Shown here piece by piece: positions 37,198-39,472 of a stretch of DNA of 39,472 nucleotides. A model generated the notes under the pieces. That model worked only from the letters and a program-made list of their open reading frames with translations, did not search any database and was not told the origin of the DNA. The stretch is from Candidatus Allofournierella pullicola (GTDB lineage Bacteria; Bacillota; Clostridia; Oscillospirales; Ruminococcaceae), in the NCBI GenBank assembly GCA_019114225.1, contig DXFW01000016.1, positions 1-39,472 of the forward strand. The letters run 5' to 3'. Positions within the stretch are counted from its first letter, which is position 1. Every line of letters begins with the position of its first letter. The position numbers were made by a program, and so were the translations under genes.

Positions 37198-38379
37198 GTG
37201 TTCAAGGTCATCCGACAATACTTCAAGGCCGCCGACCGGGCCTACATTGCCACCTGTGTGTTCTGCTCGGTGCTCAGCGTCATCACCCTCATCAGCCTGG
37301 GGCAGGCGGCGGGAGGCTTTGCCCGGGACGCCTTCGACGGTTCCGTCACCGGCCTTGGCAGCTACCGCAACGCCTTTGTGCAGGGAGTGGCCAGCCTTCT
37401 GGGCCTCACCTGCGCCATCGTGCTCTCCTGCATTGATTACCGCAGCCTCGCCCGGATCTGGCCGGTGCATGTGGTGGGCACCTGGACGCTGGTGCTGCTC
37501 ACCCTCACACGGCTGACCATCGGCCCGCTGACACTGGGCTGGCACCCGGAAGGCACCGACAACTACAGCTGGATCCGCCTCGGGCCCCTGAGCCTGCAGC
37601 CCACCGAGCTTGCCAAGATCAGCTTCATCCTCACCTTTGCCATGCACCTGGACAACGTGCGCGAGCACATCAACGAGCCCAAAACCCTGGCAAAGCTGCT
37701 GGCCCACATTCTGGCCACCGTGGCGGTGGTGCACATCCAGGGCGACGACGGCACCGCCATCGTGTTCGGCACCATCGGCTGCATGATGCTCTTTGCCGCC
37801 GGCCTTTCCTGGAAATACATCCTCTCGGCCATCGCCCTGGGGGTGACGGGCTTTTCCCTCATCATCGGCTTTTTCCCCGACGTGCTCAAGGGCTATCAGG
37901 TGGACCGTATCATGGCCCTGCTCTACCCCGATCAGTACCCGGACATTGCCCGCCAGCAGCTGGGCGGCATGACGGCCATCGGCTCGGGGCAGATCTTCGG
38001 CCGGGGCTTTTTCACCGATGACCACTACTCGGTCATCAACGCCCAGGACGACTTCATGTTCAGCTATCTGGCCGAGTGTATCGGCTTTGTGGGCTGTGTG
38101 ATCGTGCTGGGGGCGCTGTTCTTCATTGCCATCCGCACCCTCACCACCGGCCTGCGCAGCGAGGACCACATCGGCACCTACATCTGCACCGGGGTGTTCG
38201 CGGCCATTGCCTGGCAGATCATCATCAACCTGGGCATGAACCTGTCGCTGCTGCCGGTGATCGGCGTCACGCTGCCCTTCTTCTCGGCGGGCGGCACCAG
38301 CGCGCTGATGATGTATCTTTGCGTGGGGCTTGTGATGAGCGTCTACATGCACAACAAACAAAAACTCTTCAGCGACTGA
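37198..38379 (+). CDS. RodA/FtsW/SpoVE-family peptidoglycan polymerase
   Basis: A 393-residue SEDS protein with about ten membrane helices. Key motifs: WHPEGTDNYSWIRLGPLSLQPTELAKI near the middle, IQGDDGTAIVFG, QQLGGMTAIGSGQIFGRGF and the C-terminal MNLSLLPVIGVTLPFFSAGGTS. SEDS proteins polymerise glycan strands with a partner class B PBP, which is not in the window. The GTG start has an ideal AAAGGAGGTG site; an overlapping ATG is out of frame. RodA versus FtsW versus SpoVE cannot be decided here. Confidence 0.93.
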   Translation: MFKVIRQYFKAADRAYIATCVFCSVLSVITLISLGQAAGGFARDAFDGSVTGLGSYRNAFVQGVASLLGLTCAIVLSCIDYRSLARIWPVHVVGTWTLVLLTLTRLTIGPLTLGWHPEGTDNYSWIRLGPLSLQPTELAKISFILTFAMHLDNVREHINEPKTLAKLLAHILATVAVVHIQGDDGTAIVFGTIGCMMLFAAGLSWKYILSAIALGVTGFSLIIGFFPDVLKGYQVDRIMALLYPDQYPDIARQQLGGMTAIGSGQIFGRGFFTDDHYSVINAQDDFMFSYLAECIGFVGCVIVLGALFFIAIRTLTTGLRSEDHIGTYICTGVFAAIAWQIIINLGMNLSLLPVIGVTLPFFSAGGTSALMMYLCVGLVMSVYMHNKQKLFSD

Positions 38380-38395
38380 TCTTTCGGAAAACGTG

Positions 38396-38453
38396 ATCCG
38401 GCGGGACGCGGCGGCCTTTTTGAGGCCTGCTGCGGCCCGCCGGATATTTTTTT
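38396..38453 (+). terminator. Terminator of the RodA/FtsW-type gene
   Basis: ATCCGGCGGG / CCCGCCGGAT with an inner GGCC-rich stem, followed by ATTTTTTT. Confidence 0.88.
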
Positions 38454-38570
38454 CCGTCCTTTCATAAATTATGAAATAAAACGCCCGGGCCAATCGTCTT
38501 ATAGATACAAGCGCACGAAACCGGACGGTTTTCAGAATACAGAATTTTTTGACCCGAGGAGGGGTGTACA

Positions 38571-38909
38571 ATGCGGTGGATGTGGATCATTCCGGGCCTT
38601 CTGATGGCCCTTGCGGCAATTGGTCTGATCGGGGTGTGGGGACGCAGGTTCCGCCGCCCGGCAAAAGGGGAAGTCAGCCTGATGGCTGCGGTAAAACGTG
38701 TGTCGGCGGCCGGCGCGGACCGGGTGCCCGTGACCTTTGTGGCCCGCGGGCAGGAGATCGCGCTCACCGTGCCCGAGCACCTGGCGCGGCAGCTGTTCCC
38801 CGGCCAGCGGGGCGTGCTGACCTACAGCGGCAGCGATTTCATCTATTTTGTGCCCCGCGAGGAGCTCTTCACCGACGACGGCCCCGAGGGCCTTTTGCAG
38901 GTTTCCTGA
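38571..38909 (+). CDS. Small membrane-anchored protein, DUF2500-like
   Basis: A 112-residue protein with one N-terminal membrane helix (about 4-25), a basic WGRRFRRP stop-transfer, and a small beta domain: VPVTFVARGQEIALTVPEHLARQLFPGQRGVLTYSGSDFIYF in shorter blocks. The 'xTF...G..i.l.Vp......L.pGq.G.LtY.G..fi.F' pattern resembles DUF2500. GAGGAGG precedes the ATG. It is flanked by terminators on both sides, so it is monocistronic. Function unknown. Confidence 0.7.
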   Translation: MRWMWIIPGLLMALAAIGLIGVWGRRFRRPAKGEVSLMAAVKRVSAAGADRVPVTFVARGQEIALTVPEHLARQLFPGQRGVLTYSGSDFIYFVPREELFTDDGPEGLLQVS

Positions 38910-38923
38910 AGATCATCCCAAGG

Positions 38924-38957
38924 CCAGCCGCCGGAAATTCCGGCGGCTGGTTTTTTT
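38924..38957 (+). terminator. Terminator of the DUF2500-like gene
   Basis: CCAGCCGCCGG / CCGGCGGCTGG with a five-base loop, followed by seven T residues. Confidence 0.9.
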
Positions 38958-39030
38958 GAGTGCTTAAGCGCAAAAAAACCACCAGCTCTGCTGGTGGAAT
39001 AAAAACGGCTTTAGCCATAGACAAAAGAGG

Positions 39031-39087
39031 ACCTCCCTGTAGAATAGGATGTGGGTTTGCCAACCACATTCAAAAAAACAGGGAGGT
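39031..39087 (+). promoter_or_regulatory. IS200 leader hairpin that sequesters the ribosome site
   Basis: ACCTCCCTGT (39031-39040) pairs with ACAGGGAGGT (39078-39087), with an inner ATGTGG / CCACAT stem. The 3' arm contains GGGAGG, the only good ribosome site for the ATG at 39098, so the hairpin should limit transposase translation, as established for IS200. Confidence 0.75.
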
Positions 39088-39097
39088 TGTCTTTGAA

Positions 39098-39472
39098 ATG
39101 AGGAATAACAAAGACGTAGATAGTTTAAGTCACACAACGTGGAGATGTCAATATCATGTAGTGTTTGCGCCAAAGTACCGGAGAATGGTAGTGTACGGTC
39201 AAATCAAAAAGGATATAGGGCAGATACTCAGGCAGTTGTGTGAACAGAAAGGGATCGAGATCATCGAAGCGGAGGCGTGTCCCGACCACATCCACATGCT
39301 GATAAGTTTTTCGCCGAAGTATAGCATCGCGTATGTGATGGGGTACTTGAAAGGAAAAAGCAGCCTGATGATTTTCGACAGACATGCGAATTTAAAGTAC
39401 AAGTACGGAAATCGGCATTTCTGGGCACGAGGCTATTTTGTGGATACGGTAGGGAAAAACAAAAAGCGCATA
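39098..39472 (+). CDS. tnpA: IS200/IS605-family transposase TnpA (3' end outside window)
   Basis: The first 125 codons of a Y1 HUH transposase. Visible: HTTWRCQYHVVFAPKYRR at the N-terminus, the HUH metal motif His64-Ile-His66 in CPDHIHMLI, then SIAYVMGYLKGKSSLMIF and FWARGYFVDTVGKN near the end. The catalytic Tyr of the last helix would fall a few codons beyond the window edge, so integrity cannot be judged. It cuts and rejoins single-stranded DNA. No TnpB is visible, and IS200-type elements usually lack it. Confidence 0.93.
   Translation, partial: MRNNKDVDSLSHTTWRCQYHVVFAPKYRRMVVYGQIKKDIGQILRQLCEQKGIEIIEAEACPDHIHMLISFSPKYSIAYVMGYLKGKSSLMIFDRHANLKYKYGNRHFWARGYFVDTVGKNKKRI

Larger units (their letters stand above)
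38970..39472 (+). mobile_element. IS200/IS605-type element, left part (right end outside window)
   Basis: The element inserts just after a terminator. Its probable left end has a small palindrome (CCACCAGC-TCT-GCTGGTGG, 38979-38997), followed by a long leader hairpin and the tnpA gene. IS200-type elements have subterminal hairpins instead of terminal inverted repeats. The base composition is visibly more AT-rich than flanking genes, in line with transfer. The exact left boundary cannot be set without another copy. Confidence 0.8.

Noticed and set aside
1-39472. CRISPR array, rRNA operon, prophage or replication origin
   Set aside because: No spaced direct repeats, rRNA signatures, phage structural genes or DnaA-box clusters were seen.

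Overview
The window looks like chromosomal DNA from a strictly anaerobic, high-GC member of the Clostridia, most likely an Oscillospiraceae/Ruminococcaceae gut fermenter (Faecalibacterium/Subdoligranulum/Gemmiger neighbourhood). This placement is an inference from gene content: an rnfCDGEAB operon, a multimeric NAD-linked [FeFe] hydrogenase, Firmicutes-type AGGAGG ribosome sites, sigma-A promoters, many intrinsic terminators and strong G/C at third codon positions. No rRNA or other taxonomic marker is present.

Layout. 1-6640: the end of an unknown gene, a 43-residue membrane peptide, then the complete Rnf operon (C-D-G-E-A-B) on the plus strand. 6500-8030: a second 43-residue membrane peptide and citrate synthase on the minus strand. 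8190-9280: tRNA-Tyr, a 22-base duplicate of its 3' end, a truncated YjbR fragment and decayed coding sequence, which together look like an integration or deletion scar. 9280-11400: an AraC regulator divergent from a uroporphyrinogen-decarboxylase-family gene. 11400-16540: a cobalamin-riboswitch operon, read leftwards as btuF-btuC-btuD, a PduO-like protein, a CobQ-like protein without its glutaminase domain, and a DUF71/Dph6-like ATP pyrophosphatase. 16550-19550: nagB, a second AraC regulator and an orphan MsmK/UgpC-type sugar-importer ATPase. 19570-28090: the hydrogenase locus. A minus-strand operon (hndA, ATPase, hndB, hydB, hydA) has a Rex-like operator in its promoter. It is divergent from a plus-strand operon of DRTGG protein, RsbW-like ATPase, HydS-like [FeFe]-hydrogenase homologue, second DRTGG-like protein and PHP phosphoesterase. 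28100-34400: asnA, a CNNM/CBS protein, an HPr-like protein, an Ala/Pro/Lys-rich membrane-anchored protein, upp, rpiB, tsaB and tsaE. 34470-38450: a DHHW/AlgX-like protein and an MBOAT acyltransferase, divergent from a RodA/FtsW protein. 38570-39472: a small DUF2500-like protein and the start of an IS200/IS605-type element that runs off the window.

How the genes fit together. Rnf (ferredoxin:NAD+ oxidoreductase, ion-pumping) and the HydABC-type hydrogenase share the ferredoxin and NADH pools, so this window holds much of the cell's redox balancing. The divergent HydS-like operon and the Rex-like site look like its sensing arm. The corrinoid operon looks like uptake followed by salvage or repair of imported corrinoids, but its enzymes are unusual: the CobQ homologue has lost the glutamine amidotransferase domain, the adenosyltransferase-like protein lacks the usual N-terminal motif, and an ammonia-ligase-type DUF71 protein lies beside them. 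I regard that operon and the hydrogenase-sensing module as the best candidates for under-described biology here.
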